A DNA stretch of 64,000 nt from Palsa-739 sp036512155 (GTDB taxonomy: Bacteria > Actinomycetota > Thermoleophilia > Gaiellales > Gaiellaceae), in contig DATCBD010000059.1 in NCBI GenBank assembly GCA_036512155.1, positions 1-64,000 on the forward strand, written 5' to 3'. A program made the translations under genes and the position numbers. Positions 1 through 7,290 of this stretch are shown piece after piece. Within the stretch, counting starts at the first letter, position 1. The number at the start of each line of letters is the position of its first letter. The notes below the pieces were generated by a model. It did no database searches, had not been told where the DNA came from, and saw only the letters and a program-made list of their open reading frames with translations.

Positions 1-1
1 C

Positions 2-127
2 ATCGACCCCATCACCGTCGCAGCGATCCTCGGACATGAAGACCCCCACGTCACCCTCAAGATCTACGGCCACCTCTTCGACCGCAACAAACGCGACAAA
101 GCCATCCGCGCCGCCCTCGCCCAATGA
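2..127 (+). CDS. Tyrosine recombinase (integrase), C-terminal fragment
   Basis: Only the last 41 codons are inside the window; the gene enters from the left edge and ends at TGA 125-127. The fragment contains GHEDPHVTLKIYGHLF, the typical end of the phage-type integrase catalytic domain: the box III histidine (GH) followed by the tyrosine nucleophile in the KIYGHL stretch. It would catalyse site-specific strand exchange in the cytoplasm for an integrative element. It ends 137 bp before a tRNA-Ala gene pointing the same way, the normal setting for a tRNA-targeting integrase. Whether the upstream part is intact cannot be seen here. Confidence 0.85.
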   Translation: MDPITVAAILGHEDPHVTLKIYGHLFDRNKRDKAIRAALAQ

Positions 128-190
128 CCCCACCATGCCACCGCCCGGCGGCGCCGCTCAGACAGAGCCGCATCGCCGTCCCCAACACCG

Positions 191-209
191 ACTTACCAAT
201 CACTTACCA
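191..209. repeat. Direct repeat, possible integrase arm sites
   Basis: The octamer ACTTACCA occurs twice (191-198 and 202-209) with an 11-bp period, between the integrase stop and the tRNA. Short phased direct repeats next to an attachment core are typical of integrase arm-type or excisionase sites. That reading is inference from position. Confidence 0.4.
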
Positions 210-263
210 AACAGCCCTGGCGCGAACTTGTACGACCGAGGATCTGGCTACAGTACTGGCCTC

Positions 264-336
264 GGGGCGTTAGCTCAGCTGGGAGAGCGCCGGCTTTGCA
301 AGCCGGAGGTCATCGGTTCGATCCCGATACGCTCCA
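264..336 (+). tRNA. tRNA-Ala (anticodon UGC)
   Basis: A full 73-nt cloverleaf. The acceptor GGGGCGT pairs with ACGCTCC (one G-U pair) and is followed by discriminator A. The D-arm is GCTC/GAGC. The anticodon stem CCGGC/GCCGG carries loop TTTGCAA (anticodon TGC). The T-stem ATCGG/CCGAT carries loop TTCGATC. No CCA is encoded. A possible promoter is TTGTAC (228-233) with TACAGT (249-254), though the 15-bp spacer is short. The 3' part is duplicated at 2350-2392, marking it as an integration site. Confidence 0.97.
294..336. repeat. Attachment-core copy 1 (3' half of tRNA-Ala)
   Basis: These 43 bp, from the anticodon arm to the 3' end of the tRNA, recur at 2350-2392 with two differences (G to A at the anticodon-stem and T-stem positions). 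A tRNA 3'-end duplication is the usual footprint of tyrosine-recombinase integration. Confidence 0.75.
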
Positions 337-410
337 TCGCCGCGAGGCCGTTTTGGGACGCGGGCTGGTGGCACTCGGCGCAGGCACGACCGACCGCGCG
401 GCTCCGTCCA

Positions 411-430
411 GGGTCACCGGAGGGTCACCG
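411..430. repeat. GGTCACC tandem repeat, possible arm sites
   Basis: Two copies of GGGTCACCGG/AGGGTCACCG stand back to back just before an integrase relic. The same motif, with a 10-11 bp period, lies beside the second integrase relic at 2228-2247. Shared flanking repeats support a common origin of the two relics. Confidence 0.4.
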
Positions 431-441
431 CGAGAGAGGCC

Positions 442-501
442 CCGTCGATCCTGAGGCACACCGACAGGCGCACAACGCTCACCGTTTACGCCGGGCTCGT
501 C
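442..501 (+). pseudogene. Integrase C-terminal relic
   Basis: In the frame starting at 442 the sequence reads SILRHTDRRTTLTVYAGLVA. This matches the end of tyrosine recombinases: an (R)H box followed by the tyrosine nucleophile in a VYA(G/H)L context. No start codon or N-terminal domain precedes it, and the frame continues into unrelated sequence after about 20 residues. It therefore looks like a fragment left by deletion or recombination at this attachment site. The identification rests on a short motif. Confidence 0.5.
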
Positions 502-590
502 GCCCAGCGAGTCTATGCTCGAAGCGCGGCCTCTAGATCGGTCCGCAGCGCGGCTCGTTGCGATTCGAGCTTCAATGGCTGCGCGACCCA

Positions 591-1223
591 TTACTTCCCG
601 ACCTTTGCGAACCTCCAAGTGCAGCTCTTCGTTACGGTCGCGGAACCGGGCTGGAAGGGCGCGAACGACCCGTTCACGCGTGTCGGCTGCATCGAGCCCG
701 AGACACTGCGGCTCGTCGCTCTCACCACGATGGGCGGCAGCTGCGTTTCGAACGCCTCCAGCCCGACCTGATCGGGGGTTTGCGCGACGCCTGCGATCGT
801 CTGCTGCTGCATCCCGGTGATCCCGTTCTGCACGCGGAGCTGGGCGTTCGCCTGACCGATCAGGAGCTTGTGGTCCGATGCTCTGACGACGAACTGGAAC
901 TTCCCCGCCGCCGCTGCGTTCACGGTCCACATGATGTCCAGCGTTTGGTCGCCCTGCGTCTGCTGCGAGGAGCCGCTACCTGTGTCCGTCCAGCGTGAAG
1001 GTACGAACCGGAAGCTGCCGCGGACCGTTGCATGACCGCTGACCTGCCATCGCTGCGTCTCCGAGTGCTGGTAACCGGGTCCCGTCACGGTGATCGCGCA
1101 CGATGCGGAGCCCGACCAACCGGGCGCGGGCGCGGCGCTGCCCGAGTCCGGACGGAGAACTGCGGCCGATGAGGCCGCGACTGCCAGCGCAGCCGCCACG
1201 AGCAGGGAACGAGGCACGATCAA
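591..1223 (-). CDS. Secreted protein of unknown function
   Basis: A 210-residue protein with a clear Sec signal peptide (basic start, hydrophobic core of about residues 4-22, Ala-rich cleavage region near 30). The mature part has two well-spaced cysteines, near its beginning (SASCAITV) and its end (KSCTWRF), which could form one disulfide, and is rich in Ser, Thr, Gln and Gly as in exported beta-rich proteins. I do not recognise a family. It lies inside the tRNA-bounded interval between two integrase relics and may be cargo of a former element. No partner gene is adjacent. Confidence 0.65.
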   Translation of the reverse strand: MIVPRSLLVAAALAVAASSAAVLRPDSGSAAPAPGWSGSASCAITVTGPGYQHSETQRWQVSGHATVRGSFRFVPSRWTDTGSGSSQQTQGDQTLDIMWTVNAAAAGKFQFVVRASDHKLLIGQANAQLRVQNGITGMQQQTIAGVAQTPDQVGLEAFETQLPPIVVRATSRSVSGSMQPTRVNGSFAPFQPGSATVTKSCTWRFAKVGK

Positions 1224-1340
1224 TAGTCTTGCGCAAATCGTTCTGCGGGTCTATCCCACCGAGTCGCGGTCTGGGCCGATGGGACCGCGGCACGCGAAGC
1301 CGCCTACGCCGTCAAGGGTTCTACTGCCGACGCCCGGGTG

Positions 1341-1730
1341 ATGCCGGGCGCGGGATTCGAACGCCTGCCAAGTAGAGCGGCCGTCAGCCTGCTCGACGCG
1401 ATTGACTACCTCGAACTGCTCGCCGCCCAACGGCCCGACCGGTTCGACCGGGCCGCGATCCGCTGGCACGGCCGGCTCGAGGATGAAGCGCCGACGCTAA
1501 CGCCCGCCGAGTCGGCGCTCGCTCTGGCCGCACTGGGCAGCATGCGGATGGGCGACACGGACGCGCTCCCGATGTTGCAGCGTCTCCTGCGCCGGGTGCA
1601 GCCAACGCTTACGCGACGTGTGGGTTGGCGCGTCGACGAGGCTTCTGCGCTACCTCGATCGGCGGATGCTCCTCCTCCGATCCTCCGCGGCCGGACGGCG
1701 GAGCCAAGCCTAGACAAACGACAGTGGTAG
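1341..1730 (+). CDS. Small hypothetical protein, possibly partly decayed
   Basis: The frame gives a 129-residue product. The central part (about residues 18-95) is compositionally convincing: a helical Leu/Ala-rich protein with RFDRAAIRWHGRLEDEAP and LTPAESALALAAL stretches. The last 35 residues, after LTRRV, are low in structure and rich in Pro and Arg, so the original gene may have ended in another frame. No ribosome-binding site precedes ATG 1341 (GTG 1338 is an alternative). The family is not recognised. Position inside the integration interval suggests element cargo. A decayed gene is as likely as a functional one. Confidence 0.45.
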   Translation: MPGAGFERLPSRAAVSLLDAIDYLELLAAQRPDRFDRAAIRWHGRLEDEAPTLTPAESALALAALGSMRMGDTDALPMLQRLLRRVQPTLTRRVGWRVDEASALPRSADAPPPILRGRTAEPSLDKRQW

Positions 1731-2145
1731 CCGAACCGGGGGCGGCGAGAGAATCATGCATCCCCGCTTGGATGCCCTCTCCCCCATGATGAGGCTGTCT
1801 GCGGGCTTCGGAGGCGGCAGGGCCGCAGCCTGCCGCCTCCGGCATTTTCGTCCCACGAGTCTCACGTAAAAACGCAGGATCGCAGTACGCGATCACGGTG
1901 GGCGCTGACGAGAAAGTGGCCCTCGCGAAGCCGAGGTGCTTCCGAGGGCCAGACCAACAAAGCACAACGAAGGGGGTAACTCGCAGATGCCGCAGTTGGT
2001 ACGCGGATGCTATTGCGAAGCAAGCTTCACATGCTCACCTCTCTGGGGGATGCTTTCGCAGTCCGATTGATCCGACGACAAATGACATAGGGGGATACGT
2101 GTTCGCCAGGGGTCGCAGCTCGGCGACCGGACGGCGCCGCGTGTG
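1731..2145. other. Gene-poor remnant region of the integration interval
   Basis: No convincing long gene. It holds a strong hairpin (1809-1841) and two short open frames with purine-rich sites upstream. The first is ATG 1987 to TGA 2070 (27 codons, three cysteines) after AAGGGGG. The second is GTG 2099 to TGA 2146 after AGGGGG, which stops exactly where the integrase relic begins and looks like a gene start cut off by that junction. Neither is supported beyond its start signal. Confidence 0.4.
1809..1841 (+). terminator. Strong hairpin, terminator-like
   Basis: CGGAGGCGGCAGG (1809-1821) pairs perfectly with CCTGCCGCCTCCG (1829-1841) around a 7-nt loop, followed by GCATTTTC. A 13-bp GC stem with a short T-run fits a plus-strand intrinsic terminator downstream of the 1341-1730 gene. 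Confidence 0.5.
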
Positions 2146-2223
2146 ACGTTGATGGTCTACGCCGGACTGGCCGACGCCGACCGTGCCGGACTTCGCGACG
2201 ACCTCGAGGCCGCGTTCCGGTGA
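2146..2223 (+). pseudogene. Integrase C-terminal relic
   Basis: The frame reads TLMVYAGLADADRAGLRDDL and continues to an Ala-Phe-Arg end at TGA 2221-2223. The TLxVYAGL block with the tyrosine nucleophile and the trailing charged helix are the usual C-terminus of actinobacterial tyrosine recombinases. It has no upstream catalytic domain in this window. It ends 127 bp before the second tRNA-Ala core copy, repeating the order integrase end, arm repeats, tRNA core seen at the left edge. Confidence 0.55.
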
Positions 2224-2227
2224 GCGA

Positions 2228-2247
2228 AGGTCACCAGGAGGTCACGG
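2228..2247. repeat. GGTCACC repeat, possible arm sites
   Basis: AGGTCACC and AGGTCACGG are separated by three bases, immediately after the integrase relic. They resemble the repeat at 411-430. Further GTGCAC-type repeats (about 2263-2342) fill the space up to the attachment core. Confidence 0.35.
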
Positions 2248-2349
2248 CTCATGTGGCTGCGGGTGCACACGGGTGCATCGCGAGCGCCGCTGCTTCGTCC
2301 CCGACGCGGGATCGTACAACGGGCGTGCACCGGTGTGCACGGTCGGCGC

Positions 2350-2392
2350 CTTTGCAAACCGGAGGTCATCGGTTCGATCCCAATACGCTCCA
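2350..2392. repeat. Attachment-core copy 2 (tRNA-Ala 3'-end duplicate)
   Basis: 41 of 43 bases match the 3' half of tRNA-Ala(UGC). The 5' half of the tRNA is absent, so this is not a functional tRNA. One change, in the anticodon stem, would also break pairing. Best read as the far attachment site of an integrated, now degraded, element. Confidence 0.75.
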
Positions 2393-2449
2393 CTTCTTCG
2401 TCGCCCAGCAGTAGTGGTCGGCGGCGTTCAGTACCAGACGTACTCGACG

Positions 2450-3928
2450 TCACGCCTGGATGAGCGTCGGCGAGGCAGCGCGCAGTTGCTTCCCGAGCGC
2501 GTCGAGCGCCACGACCGACACGTAACCGCTCGTCACCGGAAGGGCGATCGCCGTCTCGAAGCCGGTGCGTCGCTGCGTCTGCACGGGCTTCATCCGGTCG
2601 GTGCTCGTCCCCGCGACGAGCTGCCACTTCGCGACGCGGGTGGCGCCGTTCCAGCTCACGTACAGCGTCAGCGACCCGTCCGGGTTGCGCACGACGAGGG
2701 TTGCCGGCCGCCCTTTCGGCTGCGCGTCGAGCTCGAAACGGAACGCGCGGTAGCTGACGCTCCCGTCGGCGAAACGCGCATCGAGGCGAACGCTCCCGTC
2801 CGGGCCGAGCTCGGTGAACGAGCCGGCCGTGCCCCAGCCGATGAAGACGCCACCGTCCTCGAGCTGCTGGACGTCCCCCATCGCCCACGTCGTCCGCGCC
2901 GTCGGCGCGAGGTACTCCGCGACGAACGACGCACGCATCTTCTTCATGTCGAGCTTGATCCGGAGGCCGCGCGACAGCGTCTGCGCGCCCGGGGCCGCGG
3001 CGTTGTTGTCGAAGATCGTGATCGTTCCATCCGGCCGGCGACGCACGTCGTGCTGGTAGGCGAACGACGCTGCCGGGTCGACGGCGAAGTCGCTCTTCAT
3101 TCCGCCGAGGCGCCACAGGACTTCGCCGCTCTTGCGGTCGACCTTGTAGATCGTCGACGTGTTGCGCGCCGAGAGGAGCAGGCTGCCATCCATGTCGACG
3201 TCGATCGAGTTCAGATGGAAGTAGTCGACGTTGCCGGCGGGCGCCACCTGCGGCATGTAGGACTCGTCGACGCCGACGTGCTCGTTACTGCGCCACTCGA
3301 AGAGCACGCGCCCGCTCGCGACGTCAACCTCTTGGACGATTCCGGTCACGAGGCGCGGCACCGCCGGCGTCGCGATCTCGCGGTAGATGGTGATGAGCGC
3401 GGTGCCCTCCGGCGTGAGCTGCAGGTCGTGCAGGTCGCCGTGGCGTCCCTTCCCCGCCTGCACGCGCGCGACCTCGTGATAGGTCGGGTCGAAGATCACC
3501 CAGCTTCCGCCCTCGGCGCCGAGGACTGTGCCCTCGTACCAGGTGAGAACGGGCCGGCCCTGGTACGTCTGCACCCGCACGTCCATCGCCGTCGTCGAGC
3601 CGAGAGGCAGGAACCACACGGGCTCGCCCCGGTCGTCGACGACGAGCGGGCCGGAGTGGCTCTGGCTGTTCGGCGTCGACTGGTAGGCGCCCGATGCAGC
3701 CGTGATGTCGAACGGAGCGAGGAAGATCGAACCGGCGGCGGTTCCGTCGGCCGGGAAGTCGAACACAATCGCCGGCGGGTTCAGATCGGGCCGGCTGACG
3801 TATCCGTTGACCGTCGCCGCCTCGCGGGCGGCCTTCGCCCGCGGGACGCGCACACCGGCGAGCGCGGCACAGACCGCACCGCTCAGCGCGAGGAAGCCTC
3901 GCCTCGTAACCCGAACGCCCTCGGCCAC
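2450..3928 (-). CDS. Arylsulfotransferase-family (ASST-like) secreted protein
   Basis: A 492-residue protein that begins with a twin-arginine-like leader (RRGFLALSG then a hydrophobic core), so it is probably exported, perhaps folded. The body is a beta-propeller-like series: HGDLHDLQLTPEGTALITIY, DYFHLNSIDVDMDGSLLLSARN, VLWRLGG and YQHDVRRRPDGTITIFDNN, the pattern of the Arylsulfotran_2 family. That family covers PAPS-independent aryl sulfotransferases and many relatives of unknown substrate; the paired His positions (HDLQ, HLNSID, QHDVR) are the expected conserved ones. The substrate cannot be inferred. It ends 13 bp before the GGDEF gene's stop side and is transcribed in the same direction, with no clear operon link. 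Confidence 0.8.
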   Translation of the reverse strand: MAEGVRVTRRGFLALSGAVCAALAGVRVPRAKAAREAATVNGYVSRPDLNPPAIVFDFPADGTAAGSIFLAPFDITAASGAYQSTPNSQSHSGPLVVDDRGEPVWFLPLGSTTAMDVRVQTYQGRPVLTWYEGTVLGAEGGSWVIFDPTYHEVARVQAGKGRHGDLHDLQLTPEGTALITIYREIATPAVPRLVTGIVQEVDVASGRVLFEWRSNEHVGVDESYMPQVAPAGNVDYFHLNSIDVDMDGSLLLSARNTSTIYKVDRKSGEVLWRLGGMKSDFAVDPAASFAYQHDVRRRPDGTITIFDNNAAAPGAQTLSRGLRIKLDMKKMRASFVAEYLAPTARTTWAMGDVQQLEDGGVFIGWGTAGSFTELGPDGSVRLDARFADGSVSYRAFRFELDAQPKGRPATLVVRNPDGSLTLYVSWNGATRVAKWQLVAGTSTDRMKPVQTQRRTGFETAIALPVTSGYVSVVALDALGKQLRAASPTLIQA

Positions 3929-3940
3929 CGCGGGGCGATT

Positions 3941-5134
3941 CTACGTCGCTGAGACGCTCCTGTTGCCGCCTTCCGCCTTTGCACGGTAGGCGGCGAGGTC
4001 GGCCTGGTGGACGAGCTCCTGGCGGCTCGTCGCGTCCTCGGGCGACGCGGCCAGGCCGATCGAGACCGTGACGCGCAGCGGATCGGATGTTCCCTCAGCG
4101 ATGAAGACACGGTCGGCGATGGCAGCCCGGATCCGTTCGGCGATGCGCGCCGCCTCGGAAGGCGGGGTCTCGGGAAGCAGGATGCAGAACTCGTCGCCGC
4201 CGAATCGCGCCGGCACGTCGTAGCGGCGCAGCTCCTCGCGGAAGACCTCGGCGATGCCGCGGATGACGACGTCGCCGGCGAGGTGGCCGTGGGCGTTGTT
4301 GATCTCGCGCAGGTGGTCGAGGTCGACCATGAGGATCGAGAACGGCGTCTGTATCCGTTCTGCGCGCGCGACCTCCATGTCGACCGTGTGCTCGAACTCC
4401 TTGGCGTTCATCAGGCCCGTCTTCGTGTCCGCCTGCGCGAGCTCGCGCAGCTGCGGCACGTACAGCGCGCGGTGGATGATGAGCAGCGGACCGAGGACGA
4501 AGAAGATGAGCCAGCCGTTCACGGACCAGAACGCGGCGACGCCGACACCGAGCGCCGAGAGCCCGAGGTCGGTGGAGAGGCTCTCGAACGAGAACAGGCC
4601 GGTCGCGCGCATGGAGCGGTCGCTCGTCAGCTCGATCATCCGCGCGACCAGCACATGGTTGATCGCGACGAACGTCGCGACCGCGGCGAGCCCGGCGAGC
4701 GCGTATCGCCCCGCCGGCTCACCGGCAACGTTTGCCCCGGAGAGCGCGTGGAACGCCATTTCGGCGGCGAGCACGGCGAGCGTCGTGTTGCCGATGTTGA
4801 AGCTCTGGACGAGCCATTTCTTCCGGTACTTGATCCAGCCCGGCAGGTAGTGGAGCAGGACGAGCCCGGCGAGAAACCCCGGGCGCAGGACGACCGCGCC
4901 GGCGACGATGAAGACGATCGCCGTCCGGTAGGACTGATTGCGGCCACTCTCGACGATGTACAGCTGTGCGGTCGCTGCGAGCGCAGTCAACACGGCGAAC
5001 GCCTCCCAGCCGTGCACGTGCGCCGGCAGCTGACCGACACTCCAGCCGGCCGCGCCCACGGCGGCGAGCAGGACCGTCCAGTAGTACGCGCGCGCCTGCC
5101 CCGAAAGATGCAAAGGGCCTCGTCCCGAGGCCAC
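3941..5134 (-). CDS. Membrane diguanylate cyclase (GGDEF)
   Basis: The N-terminal about 210 residues form six or more hydrophobic segments, an integral membrane sensor; the C-terminal about 170 residues are a GGDEF domain that makes cyclic di-GMP from two GTP. The active loop is intact (RFGGDEF, near residue 311). An inhibitory-site RxxD (RRYD) sits exactly five residues before GGDEF, so product feedback is expected. The start is uncertain: GTG 5134 gives 397 residues, while TTG 5113 has the better purine-rich site (GGACGAGG) and gives 390. An upstream hairpin overlaps this zone. The membrane part resembles that of the GGDEF/HD-GYP protein at 61554-63383, which suggests a shared input domain. 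Confidence 0.85.
   Translation of the reverse strand: MASGRGPLHLSGQARAYYWTVLLAAVGAAGWSVGQLPAHVHGWEAFAVLTALAATAQLYIVESGRNQSYRTAIVFIVAGAVVLRPGFLAGLVLLHYLPGWIKYRKKWLVQSFNIGNTTLAVLAAEMAFHALSGANVAGEPAGRYALAGLAAVATFVAINHVLVARMIELTSDRSMRATGLFSFESLSTDLGLSALGVGVAAFWSVNGWLIFFVLGPLLIIHRALYVPQLRELAQADTKTGLMNAKEFEHTVDMEVARAERIQTPFSILMVDLDHLREINNAHGHLAGDVVIRGIAEVFREELRRYDVPARFGGDEFCILLPETPPSEAARIAERIRAAIADRVFIAEGTSDPLRVTVSIGLAASPEDATSRQELVHQADLAAYRAKAEGGNRSVSAT
5115..5131 (-). terminator. Terminator-like hairpin after the subtilase
   Basis: On the minus strand GGCCTCG-GGA-CGAGGCC is followed by CTTTGCATCTTT. It lies about 65 nt after the protease stop and overlaps the possible starts of the GGDEF gene, so it could end protease transcription or act as an attenuator for the next gene. 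Confidence 0.45.
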
Positions 5135-5196
5135 TGCCGCCGCGGCCCAGTGGCCGCGGATCCTGGAGGCGAACCCTGGTCCGCCGTGTCGCGGCG

Positions 5197-6768
5197 CTAC
5201 GGCAGCCACGCAGTGGCGCTCCAATCCGTTGCGCTCCAGTCGGTCGCGCTCCAATCGGTCGCGCTCCAATCCGTCGCGCTCCAATCCGTCGCGCTCCAAT
5301 CGGTGGCGCTCCAGTCGGTCGCGCTCCAGTCGGTGGCGCTCCAGTCGGTCTGGCTCTGCACCGCCTGCGTCCAGGCGGCACCGTCGAACGAGCCTGAGGT
5401 CGCGAACTGCTCGAGGCCTGCATCCGCATCGGGCGCGCTTGCGAGCTGCAGCGCCTGCGCAGCGTCGAGCTCGCCGACGCCACCGGCCCAGTCGGGGATG
5501 CCGGGAAGCCCATCGGAGCTGATCATGAGCGCGCCCTTCACCTGGCCGGGCGTCCAGTCGGGGTGCAGCCCGAGCAGGGCGTCGGCCGCGCCGGCGACCA
5601 TCGGGGCCGCGAGCGACGTTCCCGACATCCACATGTACCCGGGCGAAACGACGCGGTCGGGAGCCGTGGTCGCGAGGGTCGATCCGACAGGAACGGGCGC
5701 GGCGATCCAGCGGCCGGGAGCGGAGATCTCCGGCTTCTCGAAGCCGTCGCCCGTGTGGCCGTACGCCGACCACGGTGCGGTGAAGTCGTCCGCCGTCGAC
5801 GCCGTCCCGTTCGTGTCGAGCGCGCCGACCGTGATGACGAAGGGATCGTTGCCGGGCGCGTGCGCCATCAGGACGCCGCCCGGCACGCCGAAGTTGCCGG
5901 ACGCCGCGACGACGACGATGCCGTGGAACCACAGCTGCTCGACGGCGGCGTCGAGCGGATCGTCGACGAAGCTCGACTGCGCCTCACTCACGAGCGAGAA
6001 GTTCGCGACGCGAATGTTGTACTTGCTCTGGTTCTGGAGGATCCAGTCGCAGGCGGCGATCACGTCGCTCATGTGCGATGCGCCGTTCGCGTCCGCCGTG
6101 CGGATGGCGACGATCGGCGCGGTGGGGACGACGCCCGGATAGAGCGGCGAGGCACCGGCAGCGATGCCGGCGACCATCGTTCCGTGCCCCTCGTCGTCGC
6201 CGGTCGCGCTCGGGTTGTCGGAGTTGAGATTGACGTTCGCGACGATGCGAGAGCCGAAGTCCTGGGTCTTGCTCGCGTCGATACCGCTGTCGACGATGGC
6301 GATCGCAGGCAGGTTCCCGCCCACGGTCAGCGACGGCACCGTGTCCGCGCCGGTCGCGGCGCGCCACAGACTCGACTCCTCGATGCCAACCGTCGCCACC
6401 GGCGTGTCGGGAACGATCGAGAGGATGTTCGGGTTGTGCGAGAGGGCGGTGAGCTCCGCGCCGTTGAGCGTCGCGGCGATGCCGTTGATCGACCTGAACG
6501 CATGGCCGATGCGGCCGTGAGACGATCCGTTGAAGGCCGACGCGACCCCGTTGCTCGAAACGCCGCGCGTGCCGCGGATGATCACGCGGAACGTCTGCTG
6601 GGGGTTCCCCTTCGCCTTGTTGAGAAGGCCCGGAGGCGTCCACTGCGGCGGGCTCTTCGGCCCGTGCGTCGGCCCGTGCCCCGCCTGCGCGGTCTGTGCA
6701 AGCCCTGCAAGGACTGTCACCAGCGCTATGCCGAGCGTAAGCGCGCCGCGTCGCTTGATTCGATTCAT
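5197..6768 (-). CDS. Subtilisin-like serine protease (S8) with DWSAT repeat tail
   Basis: A 523-residue secreted protease. The signal peptide covers about residues 1-29, then comes a propeptide-like region to about 140. The catalytic triad is visible: Asp160 in AIVDSGID, His195 in DEGHGTMVAG and Ser385 in MSGTSLAAPMVAG, with the oxyanion Asn292 in AASGNFG. The peptidase domain ends near 450. The C-terminus is nine perfect DWSAT pentapeptides followed by AWLP, encoded by near-identical 15-bp repeats. Tryptophan/serine-rich tails are known on some actinobacterial subtilases but their role is unclear; surface retention is a guess. It likely acts outside the cell on unknown proteins. Confidence 0.93.
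   Translation of the reverse strand: MNRIKRRGALTLGIALVTVLAGLAQTAQAGHGPTHGPKSPPQWTPPGLLNKAKGNPQQTFRVIIRGTRGVSSNGVASAFNGSSHGRIGHAFRSINGIAATLNGAELTALSHNPNILSIVPDTPVATVGIEESSLWRAATGADTVPSLTVGGNLPAIAIVDSGIDASKTQDFGSRIVANVNLNSDNPSATGDDEGHGTMVAGIAAGASPLYPGVVPTAPIVAIRTADANGASHMSDVIAACDWILQNQSKYNIRVANFSLVSEAQSSFVDDPLDAAVEQLWFHGIVVVAASGNFGVPGGVLMAHAPGNDPFVITVGALDTNGTASTADDFTAPWSAYGHTGDGFEKPEISAPGRWIAAPVPVGSTLATTAPDRVVSPGYMWMSGTSLAAPMVAGAADALLGLHPDWTPGQVKGALMISSDGLPGIPDWAGGVGELDAAQALQLASAPDADAGLEQFATSGSFDGAAWTQAVQSQTDWSATDWSATDWSATDWSATDWSATDWSATDWSATDWSATDWSATAWLP
5212..5346. repeat. 15-bp coding tandem repeat (DWSAT, nine copies)
   Basis: Nine tandem 15-bp units (plus-strand consensus CGCTCCAATCGGTCG, variants at two third-codon positions) inside the 3' end of the subtilase gene. 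Near-identity between units suggests recent expansion by slippage or unequal recombination; copy number may vary between strains. Confidence 0.9.
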
Positions 6769-6894
6769 GCTCTCCCTGCCGCAATCGATCGGGGTTGGTA
6801 GCGGATCGCACCATAGGCCCGTCTTCGCGGCCGGATCTCCCTCAGTCGGGTGAGGTCCGCAAGGATCACTCTCCCGGGGGATTAGGGCGCTAAA

Positions 6895-7254
6895 TCAGCG
6901 CAGCCAGTGGGCCAGGCCGGCCTCGAGATCGCGGCACCCGCTCGGCGCCACGATCCTCTTCTGCACCTTGCGGTCCTCGACGACGAGCAAGGTAGGCACC
7001 TCGTCCACACGGAAACGCGTCGCCAGGTCTGGCCGCCGGTCGACGGGGATCTTGAGGAGGTCGAACGTGTCGTGGTTCCGGCGGCGCTGGAGCACCTGCG
7101 CCAGAAACCCTTCCGTCCTCCGGCAGCGACCGGACACGGACGAGTAGAACAGGATCAGGCGTGGGCGCTCGGCGGCGAGGGAGTTCGCCGCAGCGGGGAG
7201 CGGCCGCAGCGGGGAGCGGCGAGACGGCCACGTGGCGGTTATGTCCACCGCCAC
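6895..7254 (-). CDS. Thioredoxin-fold protein with SxxC site
   Basis: A 119-residue protein. After a basic, possibly overlong N-terminus, RLILFYSSVSGRCRRTEGFL is the beta1-loop-alpha region of a thioredoxin fold, and the cis-Pro segment is VDEVPTLLVVED. The active site reads SGRC in place of CGPC, so only one cysteine remains. Such a protein cannot run a normal dithiol cycle but could act as a monothiol reductase, isomerase-like or binding protein. The first about 30 residues may be over-called; an internal start nearer LAAERPRLIL is possible. It follows the Ig-like gene on the same strand. Confidence 0.65.
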   Translation of the reverse strand: MAVDITATWPSRRSPLRPLPAAANSLAAERPRLILFYSSVSGRCRRTEGFLAQVLQRRRNHDTFDLLKIPVDRRPDLATRFRVDEVPTLLVVEDRKVQKRIVAPSGCRDLEAGLAHWLR

Positions 7255-7290
7255 GTGGCCTCAAACGTCGCCGTGCCGGACAACTTGGGA

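Noticed and set aside
1898..2146. An 82-codon frame in the gene-poor remnant
   Set aside because: No ribosome-binding site and no coherent composition. Shorter frames with better start signals overlap it, and none is convincing.
2350..2392. Second tRNA-Ala gene
   Set aside because: Only the 3' half is present; the acceptor 5' strand and D-arm are missing.
2183..3952. A 589-codon open frame on the plus strand opposite the arylsulfotransferase-like gene
   Set aside because: High GC leaves long antisense frames. The product is Arg/Val/Asp-rich noise, while the minus strand encodes a recognisable family.
5212..5346. Possible CRISPR-like array
   Set aside because: 15-bp units without spacers, in frame inside a protease gene; it is a coding tandem repeat.
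5135..5932. Extension of the GGDEF protein frame upstream through the subtilase gene
   Set aside because: The extra residues are an antisense-frame reading of the DWSAT repeats (RLERD-like) and protease. The real gene begins after the protease stop.
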